This document shows positions 19,830 to 33,025 of a stretch of DNA of 64,000 bases, in pieces; within the stretch, counting starts at the first letter, position 1, and each line of letters starts with the position of its first letter. The stretch spans positions 1,116,001-1,180,000 of the forward strand of contig JAWNGF010000003.1 in NCBI GenBank assembly GCA_037039685.1, written 5' to 3'. The position numbers were made by a program, and so were the translations under genes. Below the pieces are notes generated by a model, which was not told the origin of the DNA, made no database searches, and saw nothing but the letters and a program-made list of their open reading frames with translations. The stretch is from Ceratobasidium sp. AG-K (lineage: Eukaryota > Basidiomycota > Agaricomycetes > Cantharellales > Ceratobasidiaceae).

Positions 19830-20190
19830 CCATTCTCTACAGATCGATCTACTACCAGGATATTCTACTACCATGGTTGCATCAACCTTTATTGTACCGT
19901 GCAATGGCCGGGAGAATGAGTTCAAGGAGTTGGAGGAACTCTCGGGTGTGAAGATCCAGATTATATGGGTGGTTTTTTTGATAGCCGCAATTGAGCCCAG
20001 AATTTTTTATGCCACTCTTTCACAGGGAAAGAAGAATATGATTGTTACCTTTCAATATGCAAAGAGAGTCAAAGGACCTATCCTGCACGTCGAACTCATT
20101 ATGATCAGAGACACGGGTCACGTTAGTGATATATTCACCAACCACCCGGACTTCATTACAATAGTTCAACGTGTGTATTTCTATTGCAGT
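19830..20190 (+). pseudogene. Inverted, decayed 3' fragment of an alpha/beta hydrolase
   Basis: Plus-strand translation reads LLPGYSTTMVASTFIVP, ENEFKELEELSGVKIQIIW, then after an intron-like gap (GTGGTTTTT...TTTCACAG) GKKNMIVTFQYAKRVKG and IMIRDTGHVSDIFTNHPDF. This parallels, segment for segment, the 3' half of the minus-strand hydrolase immediately to the right: LLPGYTAAVAASVFLGP, EKEFERLGKLRHVKVLLIW, GSKDAIVPYKYAGKIQ and VTIDDAGHDLCVTHSDVV. The shared intron position shows a DNA-level duplication. The catalytic aspartate of the SKD motif is replaced by Asn, while the GH dyad remains. No 5' half, including the nucleophile, is present, so it cannot encode an active enzyme. Confidence 0.7.
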
Positions 20191-20295
20191 AACAGACTAC
20201 CGTATTTCACAAAAAATATTGTAGATTCCCACAAACTCATCCTCTGTTTATTTATGTTGGTTGCCCGCCAGGTAGCAATCCCGCAGTACGCGCGA

Positions 20296-21698
20296 TTAAC
20301 GGCGCAAGAACTCGATCAAGTTATCCGACACAACGTCAGAATGAGTGACACATAGGTCGTGTCCAGCGTCGTCTATCGTGACCAACTCAGAGCCTGGGAC
20401 CAATTTTTGAATCTTTCCGGCGTATTTGTAGGGAACGATCGCGTCTTTCGAACCCTTCGAAGAAAAAACAGTGAATACTATGAGCCTCGAAGTGAAGAAT
20501 GTGAGCCCTCACCCAAATAAGCAGAACCTTGACGTGTCGCAGTTTGCCAAGCCTTTCAAACTCCTTTTCAAGCCCCCGGAGTGGACCCAAGAAAACCGAA
20601 GCGGCAACCGCTGCTGTGTATCCCGGCAGGAGAGCACTTTGAAGATCAAAAATTACTTGCAGCCTTTTGGAGAGCCTTTCGGAGCTGGAGAGCGTGGACT
20701 GGATTGGTGGGGGCAGGGCTGGCGTGAATAGGAGCTAGAAAGAACAAGTTTTAGAGTGGGGGAGTAGAAGGAATAGCTGATCTACCTGTCCGATGGCACT
20801 GTGACGCCAACGCTGGAATGTTGCCGACCCAAAGACATATGCAAGGAGGCCCGCTGGTATGCTCTACGTATATGCGTCAGCGTTGCGAGCCAAATGACAC
20901 AAATGCTCGGACAAGTACCTCCATAGCGCCAGCACTTGCAATAAGCGCAACGTTAGATTCGACTAACCAAGGAAATTTGGCCGCAAAGGCTGCAGCAATT
21001 GCACCACCCTGTTATAAGACCAATTGGGTCAGTCTAATGTTATTATAGTCGAAACTGTAAAGCGCCCTACCATGGAGAGACCAACGATTCGGGCCTTGCG
21101 CCACCCTACGCATTGCATCAATAGCGCAAGTTGAGTGATGTATAGATCCGTATCATAGGGCGTTGTTGTTACATCAGGCGCTTCCGTATATCCTCGTCCG
21201 TAGAGATCATAGATGAGTACACGGAAGCCAGTTTTCACTAGCCGGGCCGCGACGTGTTTCCAGACCAAAGAAGGCAAGGAGAGCCCATGAACGAGAACCA
21301 CCTGTAACCCTCACGTTAGTGGAGGAATAGAAAGGTATCGGAGGTTGACACACTCTCTTTCCGTCTTCTGGGCCAATCAGCCAATACTTGACGCGACCTT
21401 TAGTAAGTTCTACAGTGTGCCCGGGCCCATAGGTATCAGCGGGATAGACCTCGTTGGCATGCTTCTTGAGTTTAGAGAGCCGCGAGTTTTCTGTAACAAC
21501 CAAGGTTTCGAGCGAAGGGTATGTTTTCGGCTTGGACAAGGTACCGGAAGACAGCGCGGGGACGGTTGAGTAGAGCGCGATCAATGGAATCGCGGTTGCG
21601 AGCGCGACGTTGAGCGGTGATTGAAATCCTCGACCAGCCATGGCACGAAGAGTTTCCGAGATTTGACGAGGCACGAAAGAGGGAATATCGAACGACAT
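20296..21698 (-). CDS. Alpha/beta hydrolase, membrane-anchored type
   Basis: A serine hydrolase of unknown substrate. Six exons (21698-21354, 21301-21071, 21008-20919, 20863-20786, 20734-20513, 20454-20296) join in one frame. Residues 1-30 are followed by a hydrophobic segment (PLNVALATAIPLIALYST), a likely signal anchor. Then come VKYWLIGPEDGK, the oxyanion strand VVLVHGLSLP, YDLYGRGYTEAP, the nucleophile elbow GLSMGG (G-x-S-x-G), KFPWLVESNVALIAS, a lid region, the acid GSKDAIVPY and the base AGHDLCVTH. All triad members are therefore present. The stop lies at 20298-20296 in FLRR-stop. It resembles fungal AB-hydrolase-1 proteins annotated broadly as lipases or epoxide-hydrolase-like; I cannot choose between them. 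It converges on a decayed copy of its own 3' half. Confidence 0.82.
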
Positions 21699-22021
21699 CT
21701 TGGTGTAGTAAACGAGGAAAGCTACTTCTAGCGACTCTAGTGGTGGTGGTCGAGTTGGACCATGTGACTAGATCAACAGACTCGGCAACTACTATAACAC
21801 GTGGATCGGTCATCATATGGTATCAACTCGAGAGCGTTTTTATGTGGTTTGCGCCAGGGCTTGTATATACGGCAGTACACGACCACCGTCGGTGGCCCAA
21901 CATGGTCTATCACATTCCGGCTATCGGTCTTCCATCGAGCAACCGGGTCCAGCACTAAATCAGGAAACTGTTTCAAGATCTCACGTGACTTAAACCAAAA
22001 TTTGTTCTCTTGAAATCGACC
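21699..22021. promoter_or_regulatory. Divergent promoter region, hydrolase / DBP10, with CACGTG
   Basis: A 323-bp gap between two outward-facing start codons. CACGTG occurs at 21982-21987, 34 bp before the DBP10 ATG. Polypyrimidine sequence is present but no TATA box is evident. Confidence 0.4.
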
Positions 22022-25000
22022 ATGGCTAGCTATAGCGCCGAATCTAGCTCTGGACATTCCGATGAGGACTTCTCGGGATCTGAAAGTCCAGACGACCAGA
22101 TTGACATATTCGACTCTCTCGCGCATTCTGGCAAGAGCAAGGGAAAGAGTCGCCAGGACCAGAGTGGCTCGGAGGACGATGATGTAGAGTTTATTCAGAG
22201 GGCGATTGAGAAGCGCAACAAAAAGGGAGGAACCGAGGTCACAAAAGCTATTAGTGCTAAAGGAAAGCTCGCCAAGGGAGCGGTTGGAGGAGGGAGCTTT
22301 CAGAGTATGGGTGTGTATGCTCAATTTGATCACTTGTGCCGTGAATTTAACTAGATCATAGGGCTCAATCCTTCACTCTTACGTTCTCTTCTCCTTCGTG
22401 GCTTTAAGACTCCCACTCCAATTCAACGTCAGTCGATCCCGGTTCTTCTCTCGACCCCACCTCGCGACCTAGTTGGCATGGCGCGCACCGGGTCAGGAAA
22501 GACCCTTGCATACATGATTCCGCTTGTCCAACGTCTCGGTGGTCGCCATGCTACAGCTTTTGGCGCTCGGGCTCTTGTCCTTGTTCCAGCTCGTGAGCTC
22601 GCTCTTCAGGTCCTCAAAGTTGGAAAGGACCTTGTTCGAGGTTGGCATTCGGATGGAGGATCACACGCCGGAGATAGGGATGAACCTGTTGCAGAAACCA
22701 GCACAGCCAAGGGTTCTGGCCAAAACCTCAGATGGGGATTGGTTGTAGGAGGAGAAGGTTTGGACGAGCAGTTTGAGATGATAAGCAGCAACCCGGATGT
22801 GTGAGTAGAACACCTCGTTCCTTCGATCGGAACTGACATCATGGTAGAATTATCGCCACCCCAGGTCGCTTGCTCCACCTTGCGGTCGAAATGAATCTCG
22901 ACCTTCGCTCAGTGCAGTATGTGGTATTCGACGAGGCTGATCGACTATTCGAACTCGGGTTTGCCACCGCTCTGCACGAAATTCTGCAGCGCCTTCCCCC
23001 CAGTCGACAAACCGTACTTTTCTCCGCCACTCTCCCGAAAAACCTCGTTGAATTCGCCAAAGCAGGCTTGCAGGATCCTAAACTAGTTCGACTCGACTCA
23101 GAGAGCAAGATTAGCTCGGACCTCAGGATGGCTTTCTTCTCGGTCAAGCAAGAAGAGAAAGAGGCTGCGTTACTCACACTCCTTCGAGACGTTATTCGAG
23201 TACCCGTTGGCGAGCCGGTAGACGACGCACCAGCCGATAGATCAAAAGACAAAAAGAAAGCCAAATTCAAACCGAACGTTCCAGCACAACCACACCAGAC
23301 ACTTATTTTCACAGCGACCAAGCACCATGTCGAGCATATTTCCACATTGCTTAGCGCTGCGGGGTACAGTGTTGCGCATATCTATGGAGCGCTTGACCAA
23401 GCAGCGCGTACACACCATATGGACAGGTTCCGCAACGGTCGAGCTCGGATTCTTGTCGTCACCGACGTCGCTGCACGTGGAATTGATATCCCAGTCCTGG
23501 AGAACGTGGTCAACTATGACTTCCCGATGGGGGCGCGAGTATTCGTTCATCGGGTTGGTAGGACTGCTCGAGCTGGGCGGAGAGGATGGGCGTGGAGTTT
23601 CGTCTCGCATGCCGAGATTCCTTACCTGCTGGATCTGCAACTCTTCCTTGGCAGGCCGTTGGTATCCCGCCTCAAGGGAGAATCACAAAACGAAGGAGCA
23701 TATACGACCAACCTCGTTCTTGGAACTTTCCCTCGTGAAAATATTGACGAGTCGGCCGAGTCGATTCGAGCCTTGAACCAGGTCGATGCTTCGCTTCCCT
23801 CGCTGAGAGAAGTGATGAAGAGAGGACACGCCCTGTATACCCGTACCCAAGGCAAAGCTAGTACTGCGAGTTACACTAGGGCCAAGTCTATGGTTAAAGA
23901 CAAGTCAGGTGCTTGGAGTCTCGCGGGAGGCGACAGCGAGGGAGTGGGCGTGCATCCGGTCTTCCAGTTGGTAGGGATCGAACAGCCGAGTTCTAACTCG
24001 GGAGGGAAGGAGAACGACGAGGCCGCGCGTATGGCAATGTTAAAGGTCGTCAACGGATTCCGTCCATCCGAAACTGTGTTTGAAATCGGGACGAGGGGCA
24101 AGAAGACCGCCGGGGCGAGTTTGATGAAGGATCGAAGGAAAGCCTTGCAGAAGGCGCAGATTAGGAGTGTCAGAGTTGAAGACGAGGTGGAAGACGACGG
24201 GGAGTTGGAGGAGGAAGTGGAGGAAGTGGGAGGCAAGGTGGAGATGGAGATGGCGAATGAGGATGATCTCGAGGCATGTTCACTTGGTTTCCTGCTTTGT
24301 ACAACCAACACTAACGAGCGCGACACAGTCTGCATTTGGAGCTTCGAAAAAGCGGAAACGGAGCCACAAAGACGAAGAATATTTCATGTCCCACTACCAA
24401 AAAGATGCATACACAGAGAAAGGGTACGTCCCCAGCAACAGTCTCGGTGCTATATCCACTCATTCAGATTCGCCCTAGTTATTCTCTCCGCGACGGTGCC
24501 ACATTCGCGGAACAGGCCCGCAACGTGACCTTTGACCTTACAACCGACGAAGCGCTAACTGGCCGCCAACGACACGATAAGCAACTCAATTGGGACGCCA
24601 AGAAGAAGAAGTTCGTCAAAGGTGCAGGGGAAGGGGCTGACAACGTTAAGATCGTCAAGACCGAATCTGGTACCAGGCTTCCAGCATCGTATAGGAGCGG
24701 TCGTTTCGAAGAATGGAAGGCCAAGACTAGGACGGTGTTGCCAAAGATAGGAGAGACAGAAACCGCGCGGAGATTCGAGAGTGGGAAGGCCGGGAGGGTC
24801 TCAGGAAAGAAGTTCATGCACCAGAGTAAGACGGACGCCAAGCCGCTCGATCCGAAAATGCTAGGGTATGAACGCAAGGCGAGGCAGTTCAAGAAGCGCG
24901 CCGAGAATGAGAAGGCAGACGGAGATGGAGGGGATGGGCCTAGCAGGCGAGTTGAGAAGGGCGGAAAGGGAGGCAAGGGCCATGTGGGAGGCAAGGCGGC

Positions 25001-25160
25001 GAAAGGGGCCATGGGGAGTAGACGTTATGGAGGAAAGAGCATGGGGCGGGTCAAGAGCGAGCTTAAGAATGCGGACCAGATTCGCAAGTCCCGAGAGTTG
25101 TTGGCCAAGCGCAAAGCGAAGAACGCGCGTCCGAGCAAAAAGGGCAAAGGGCGACGTTAG
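22022..25160 (+). CDS. DBP10: DEAD-box RNA helicase Dbp10 (DDX54), 60S biogenesis
   Basis: ATP-dependent RNA helicase acting in nucleolar large-subunit assembly. Exons start at 22022, 22362 and 22848, with two more near the 3' end. An acidic Ser-rich N-terminus leads to the complete helicase set: Q motif GFKTPTPIQRQSIP, Walker A ARTGSGKT, PARELALQ, TPGRLLH, DEAD box VVFDEADRLFELGF, SAT (LFSATLPK), TLIFTATKHHVE, VTDVAARGIDIP and HRVGRTARAGRRG. The Dbp10-specific C-terminal domain follows (SHYQKDAYTEKGYSLRDGAT, FDLTTDEALTGRQRHD, the LNWDAKKKKFV block), then a basic Gly/Lys-rich tail ending KKGKGRR. The last intron breaks inside the glycine codon before YSLRDG. Length (about 950 residues) fits the family. 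The family call is certain. Confidence 0.95.
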
Positions 25161-25207
25161 ATTCGCCCCAACAAATTCTTCATTTGAACTTGTATTTATA
25201 CCAATAA

Positions 25208-27255
<2,048 letters not shown>

Positions 27256-27388
27256 ATCAATGGAAGTCGTAGAAGGTGATTGGGCAGGTCTAATTTTGAA
27301 AGGTGGAGATGATATATACTATTTCAAATAGTGTGACAAGTGTGACAGAGGGACCCGGGAGACAGTTTTGTGGTCCAAAATCTACCAG

Positions 27389-29424
27389 ATGCTTAGGCGC
27401 CTTCAAGTTGGACTCGACTCAAACCTGGCATCTGTTCGGGCATGCCGGCATCCAAGACTGTTTTCGAGCAACAATTTGCTAGATGAATTGAACGCTCGTG
27501 GTCTGATAGCACAGACTACAAGGTTGAACTGCTCCGTCTTGTGTTCCTTCTCTCGTCTGATATAATTGCTATTACGCCAGTCCCGAACTCGCAAATGCTC
27601 TGCGGAAGCCAATAACTCTCTATTGTGGGGTTGACCCAACGGCCCCTTCGCTTCACGTTGGGAACCTAGTAGCTCTGATGAACGTTTTACACTTCCACGT
27701 TCGGGGACACCATGTTTTACCACTAGTAAGCGCTTGGTTCTCGGCCGATCTCCGAGTCCTAACATCTCCAAGGTTGGCGGCGCGACTGGAGCGGTCGGAG
27801 ACCCAGGTGGACGTACCACGGAGCGGGCGCTCATGGCTACCGACACGATTAATGCGAATAAAACAAAACTAGCTGATCAACTGGGGCATTTCTTTCGTCT
27901 AGGAACTGAACGAGCCAAAACATTCGTTGATATTGACAAACAGCAGCTTGTTCCACCGAAAATACTTGACAATCTTTCATGGACTGGCCACCTAACACTT
28001 TTAGACTTTTTGCGGGATGTAGGCAAACATTCTAAAGTCAATGTGATGCTCGCACGTGATAGGTAAGCAATCCAGCTTGTGTGACTTGCGATCGCATTGT
28101 TGAAGCCTGATACATATGATGTAGCGTAAAAACCCGTCTAGAAACATCCCAGGGGATTTCGTTCACCGAGTTTTCGTACCAACTTCTGCAAGCACACGAT
28201 TTTTTCCACCTCTACACCAACCATGGCTGTCAGCTCCAAGTTGGGGGAGCAGATCAATGGGGTAACATCGTCGCGGGAATTGACCTTATCAAGAGGAGGC
28301 GCTCCATGTTGCAGGACGAGTTGGATCACTCGGAACCAGATCCTGCTTACGGCCTTACTGTTCCACTTTTGACAACAGCGTCTGGAGAAAAGTTTGGCAA
28401 GAGTGCTGGTAACGCTGTCTGGCTCAACCCGGAGATGACTTCAGTGCTTGATTTCTACCAGGTGTGCCAGCTAGTATATGCGTCATGGTTCTCATTGTTT
28501 GACCATATTCGCAGTATTTCGTACGCCAGCCCGATGCGGCTGTTGAAAAACTCCTTCGGATTTTTACGTTTATGCCGCTCAGCCAGATTGAACAAGTAAT
28601 GAACAAGCATGAGGTAGCGTTGAGATTCGAGTTACACGTACTATTTTGTTGAATGTTTTGATAGGAGGACACTAGTAAACGACACGCCCAACGTGTACTT
28701 GCTCATGAAGCCACCTCGTTGGTTCACGGAGGTATGCTTATGTCCTTGTATGCGCACTTGGAACTTCAGTGCGTGAGTTCGGCCAGCACCGCAGCCTATC
28801 TCAGCCAAGAGCTGTAATGGGTTCCCGGGTCGGGTACATAATTCATTTCTACGGCCAGCCGGAATGTACCGACCTGGGTGCGACCAGAGTGGTTGTTTTC
28901 AACGCTGCTGGGCACGTAGTGGGATGTGTTCTGCGCCTTGTTGATGTTCAGGCCTAGGCCCACCGTGATGAATGTTCTCACCGTGATGGATGCCGATACT
29001 AACCTACGAGGACACCCCAACAGAAACGCTGGCATATCAAGCAGTAGCCGCATCTCGGGTACTATACGAATCAGATATTCACATCGCCTCGCTATCAACC
29101 TTCAAGCATGCTCTGCGTGGGGACCGTCGTCTGTTGGTGCTTCCACATAGCAAAATGTCAACAACCCCACTTTCGAACTTACTGGTGGAAGGGGGCCTTG
29201 TGAAATCTAAAGGTAGATTCGGTCCTCCTTCGCCCCTAATCAAGTCTAACGCCACATTAGCGCAAGCGGACCAACTTGCGAAGCAGGGTGGTCTGCAACT
29301 CAATGGATCTCGAGAGCCTAATCCGAGACGTGTACTGCAGCAAAGTGATTTCGTGAATGGCGAGTTCGTAGTGGTGCGTAAAGGGAACGATCATCTCGTG
29401 TTGGGGTTAGAAAATGGAGAATAA
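27389..29424 (+). CDS. MSY1: Mitochondrial tyrosyl-tRNA synthetase
   Basis: Class I bacterial-type TyrRS charging mitochondrial tRNA-Tyr. The N-terminus [20 protein letters not shown] is Arg-rich without acidic residues, as in mitochondrial presequences. Domain markers: [32 protein letters not shown] (HIGH-like HVGN), [60 protein letters not shown], and [14 protein letters not shown] (KFGKS in place of KMSKS). The C-terminal S4-like RNA-binding domain reads [14 protein letters not shown] and [11 protein letters not shown], ending [17 protein letters not shown]. Exon joins are clear for the catalytic half. Between about 28740 and 29050 the joins are uncertain, because the frame giving AESAS-type residues after HG does not splice cleanly there. 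Confidence 0.9.
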
Positions 29425-30439
29425 CGTAGGCGCTATATTTTTGCATTTAGTCTCACTCTGATAACGAACTGAAGGTACCAGATACAAAGAAGCTGACGAA
29501 TACGTTATGTATTAGTTGACAGCACCACCTCTATTGAATATTATATCCCCGTCTTGCTGAGCGCTTGGTGTGGGATGATCCAGCGAGATCAAATCCTGGG
29601 ATGGCTGCAAAACTTGGCTCGGTGCACTTGCATTTTACGATTGGGGGACTGGCTTGCTTCAAGAAGGGTTCTAGACACGTTGAAGAGGCTACCCCTGGGG
29701 GTAAAGATATTGGCGACACCCGATGCCTGAAAACTACCAGGAACACTGCGAATGAAGATCTGGACCAAAGGCTAGGATTATCAGCCACCATCAGAGGAGT
29801 ATCTGTATCTGTATCTTGTACCTATCACAGATATTGCACGCTCCTCGCTAGGAGCTCCCGCGAGTGCGGCATTAGCCAGATCGGAGGTTGTATGCGCTTA
29901 AATCACGGAGGTTCACTAGCCGGCGTCGCTTGCTGTAATATCCTCGAATCCTTATTGTAACGTGGCGCTAACCAGGTCTCGATTTGGCGATCAAATCTGG
30001 GCGTTGATCGAAAATACGAGTTCTGGATGGACGTGTGCGTATGTAGGGAGCCGTCCGTCATTCGATTCGGAGTTGCCTTGTGCCGGAGCGTCGTTCTCCA
30101 GTGCATATATCGGGCGAGTACCTCACGCACGACGCATGTCTGGATTCGATACTCGGCCGACAGAAGGGTAGCTAACCAAGAATGGGGACATCACAGTCGA
30201 CTGGCGGACCTCCTGTCTGTCGAGCCAAAGGCGTGAAATGGCATGACTCCGGCAGCTAGTACCCGTAGTAGTTTATCGCAATGCACATAGTACCGAATGG
30301 TTCGATTAATTCAAAAGCATCTGAATTAGGCACTCAGACAAATGTCTGCGTCTAGTGCTAAAAAGGCTTTAAATTCAGCCCTGAAAGAAACCTCTCTCAT
30401 TGTGTCCTCCCCCGTTCTGCCTTCCACTTACTCCTCAGA
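29425..30439. other. Gene-poor stretch, nothing recognised
   Basis: One kilobase between two plus-strand genes. Open frames such as 29565-29960 have no domain and no splice partners. A short TGTATC triplet repeat lies near 29800-29815. The right end must carry the promoter of the pyranose oxidase gene. Confidence 0.45.
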
Positions 30440-32723
30440 ATGACGGGAACTAAATTTCCGTTCGACCGGTTCGAGACTGACGTCTTCATCGCTGGTAGCG
30501 GCCCAATTGGGTGAGCTTTTTGTTTGCAATAGGTGTTTTTCACAGCTTAGAATACTAATACCATAATTCAGTTGCGCGTTCGCTCGCGAAATCCTCGACA
30601 ACGTAGAAGAGGTTGAAGTGTGGATGGCTGAAATCGGCGCTAAAGAAAATCCAGTCATCGGAGCGCACCACAAGAACTCCATCAAGTATGGCTGCCAGTT
30701 TCGCTTAATGCTACTTGACCGTTATTAACTCGCTTGTCCGAAACAGGTACCAAAAGGACATCGATGCATTCGGTATGTGGTCTTGGCCGTAGGGATAGCT
30801 TTGCTTAAACACTATTGGATATGCGTAGTTCACGTTATTCAAGGGGCTCTGCAACCGGTTTCCCTCCCACCGTCGAGCACCTACATGCCTGCCCTTAGTG
30901 AGGTTGCTTGGAGCCCCAAGCCAGGGGATAAGAACAAACTAGTTTCATCTTTCTACAATCCCAACCAAGTTCCAGAACTCAATCTGCCTGGGTGCGCCGT
31001 TACGAGAACTGTTGGAGGAATGGCTACGCATTGGACATGTGCCTGCCGTATGTTCAGACCGTATGAAATTAATGTTACTCTTAATATATGTTCTTACAGC
31101 CGAACCTTCCGAAGACGAGCGAAAGAATACCCCGATCCCGAACGAGCTTCCAGGTTTACTTCAGGATGCCAAAAAACTCCTCAACGTTCATCTAAACGAG
31201 TACGATATCTCTGTTCGACACAACCTCGTCAAGGCAGCGTTAAAAAGGGCGTATCCGGATGATGGCCGTGTGCAAAACCTTCCGCTTGCGGTGGAACGGA
31301 GCAAAGTTAATCCTGAGTTGGTTACATGGAGCGGTTCAAATACCGTGCTCGGACCTTATGCTTCTAGCGGCGACGGTCGACTTAAGTTGCACCCTGAGCA
31401 CAAGGTGGTGAAAATAGAGCTCAGCGACATCCCCGAGGAGCGGGCTTTAGGTGTCATCAAGGGTGTAATGGTTCGCGACTTGAGAAATCACAAGGACATT
31501 ATGGTTGTAGCGAAGGTATGTCCTTGGCCAGCTGGATTATCGTCTCAAACACATTCAACCACCCCCCTCCCCCATTTAGAAATACATAATCGCCTGTGGC
31601 TCGATCTGTACGCCCCAGATCCTGTGGAACAGCAATATCCGCCACAAAGCTCTTGGACACTATCTCACTGAGCAGTCGATCGCATTTTGTCAGGTTAGTA
31701 AACCGGTGGGAACAATATCGTTGGTTACTCATGCTTTCTCAACTTCCATTTCCACCATTTGGTAGATTGTGCTTAAACGGGAGTTTATTGATGGTATCGA
31801 AGATAGTCCACTACTTACTGAAGACCTAAAGGAGAAGTGTCGAAAGCATATGGAAAAGTTTAAATGTGATCCCATTCATATTCCTTTTGCCGATCCCGAA
31901 CCACAGGTGACCATGCCGTACTCTGCAAAGGATGGGAAACAATGGCACACCCAGATTCACCGCGATGCTTTTTCGTATGGTGATGTTGGGCCGAGGGCTG
32001 ATCCTCGTTTGATCGTTGATCTCCGATTCTTTGGAAGGCAAGAGGTTGATGAAAAGAATTACGTTACTTTTGAAGAGGACCTCACTGACATATATGGAAT
32101 GCCTCAAGCCACGGTAAGCTCGGTTGGCATTACTCTTGTCCCTTCCATTAACAGTCCCGCAGTTCAATGTTCAACGGTCAACTGACGACGCAAAGCGAGA
32201 CCACGAGTAAGCTCCCTAAACCCCATTGTTAAACATTGATTGACTATGTGGCCCTAGTATGATGCTGGACATGTGTAATGCAGCTGGCGCATTGGGCGGG
32301 TTCTTGCCCGGTTCGTACCCACAATTCATGGTAAGTATCTAGCCGTAATCACTTGAACCCTGCTTGAACAAGTGCTCCCAGCCGCCGGGTTTGGCTTTGC
32401 ATATCACGGTACGTCGGGGGCGCCGATCTCGGCCCGCAGCTTTCTCATAACGATGGAAAAATAGGGAACTACTCGACTTGGAAATGATACCGAGACGTCC
32501 GTTGCCAACCAGTACTCCCAAGTGCATAATGTACCTGACCTTTATGTTGGAGGCAATGGCGTTATTCCGGACTCGACTGCCTGTAACCCGACGCTCACCA
32601 GTGTAAGCCCTGGTTCGTCTCTTCGAGTCGTTTGGGTATTTATCTACTCCCAATCCCTAGATTGCATATGCGCTCCACGCTGCTCGCCACATTATCGCGG
32701 AGCTCAAGAAGCCAAAGGAGTGA
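30440..32723 (+). CDS. Pyranose 2-oxidase (GMC flavoprotein)
   Basis: Oxidises D-glucose and other pyranoses at C2 and gives H2O2, which supports lignin-degrading peroxidases. Start MTGTKFPFDRFETDVFIAG; the dinucleotide fold is AGSGPIGCAFAREIL. The flavinylation segment is TRTVGGMATHWTCA, with the His that covalently binds FAD in characterised enzymes. Further on are DIPEERALGVIKGVMVRDL, the substrate-domain KYIIACGSICTPQILWNS and VTFEEDLTDIYGMPQAT, and the GMC C-terminal motif PGLALHITGTTRLGND followed by LYVGGNGVIPDSTACNPTLTS. The catalytic His (LHITGT) and Asn (CNPTLT) are kept. Characterised Trametes-type enzymes have THRMG where this has TTRLG. The stop is at 32721-32723. No signal peptide is evident, as usual for this family. 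About 13 exons, all GT-AG. Confidence 0.9.
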
Positions 32724-33025
32724 CCTTGCAGGGCGTTGTTTAACCAATTTTGACGGTTCCATTGTTGTCCACTACTGAAACCCGCTTGAACTGTAACATC
32801 CTTAAAATCAATGCTGTGTCTGGTATCGTGTATTATAAAGGAAGCTGGCCTTTAGGACGGCGCTGCTACGTACTTGCTCGCCTAGGGGTAGCCGTTCAAG
32901 CCTGCATCAAACTTGAAGGAGTTGAAATGTGGGCGGACTGTCTGGAATTCAACGAAAATAAGCGCTGATACCCATGCACGTGGACCCTGAGTACAAATAG
33001 AGCCCGCTCGTCCCACCACCATCCC
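32724..33025. promoter_or_regulatory. Upstream region of PIG-U gene with CACGTG
   Basis: About 300 bp with no gene. CACGTG at 32977-32982 sits 43 bp before the PIG-U ATG. Confidence 0.35.

Noticed and set aside
19789..20355. 188-codon continuous plus-strand open frame as a real gene
   Set aside because: Its middle is a decayed copy of hydrolase exons read through an intron-like gap, and its end is antisense to the intact hydrolase. Better called a pseudogene fragment.
22839..23345. 168-codon minus-strand frame inside DBP10
   Set aside because: Antisense shadow of the DEAD-box helicase core.
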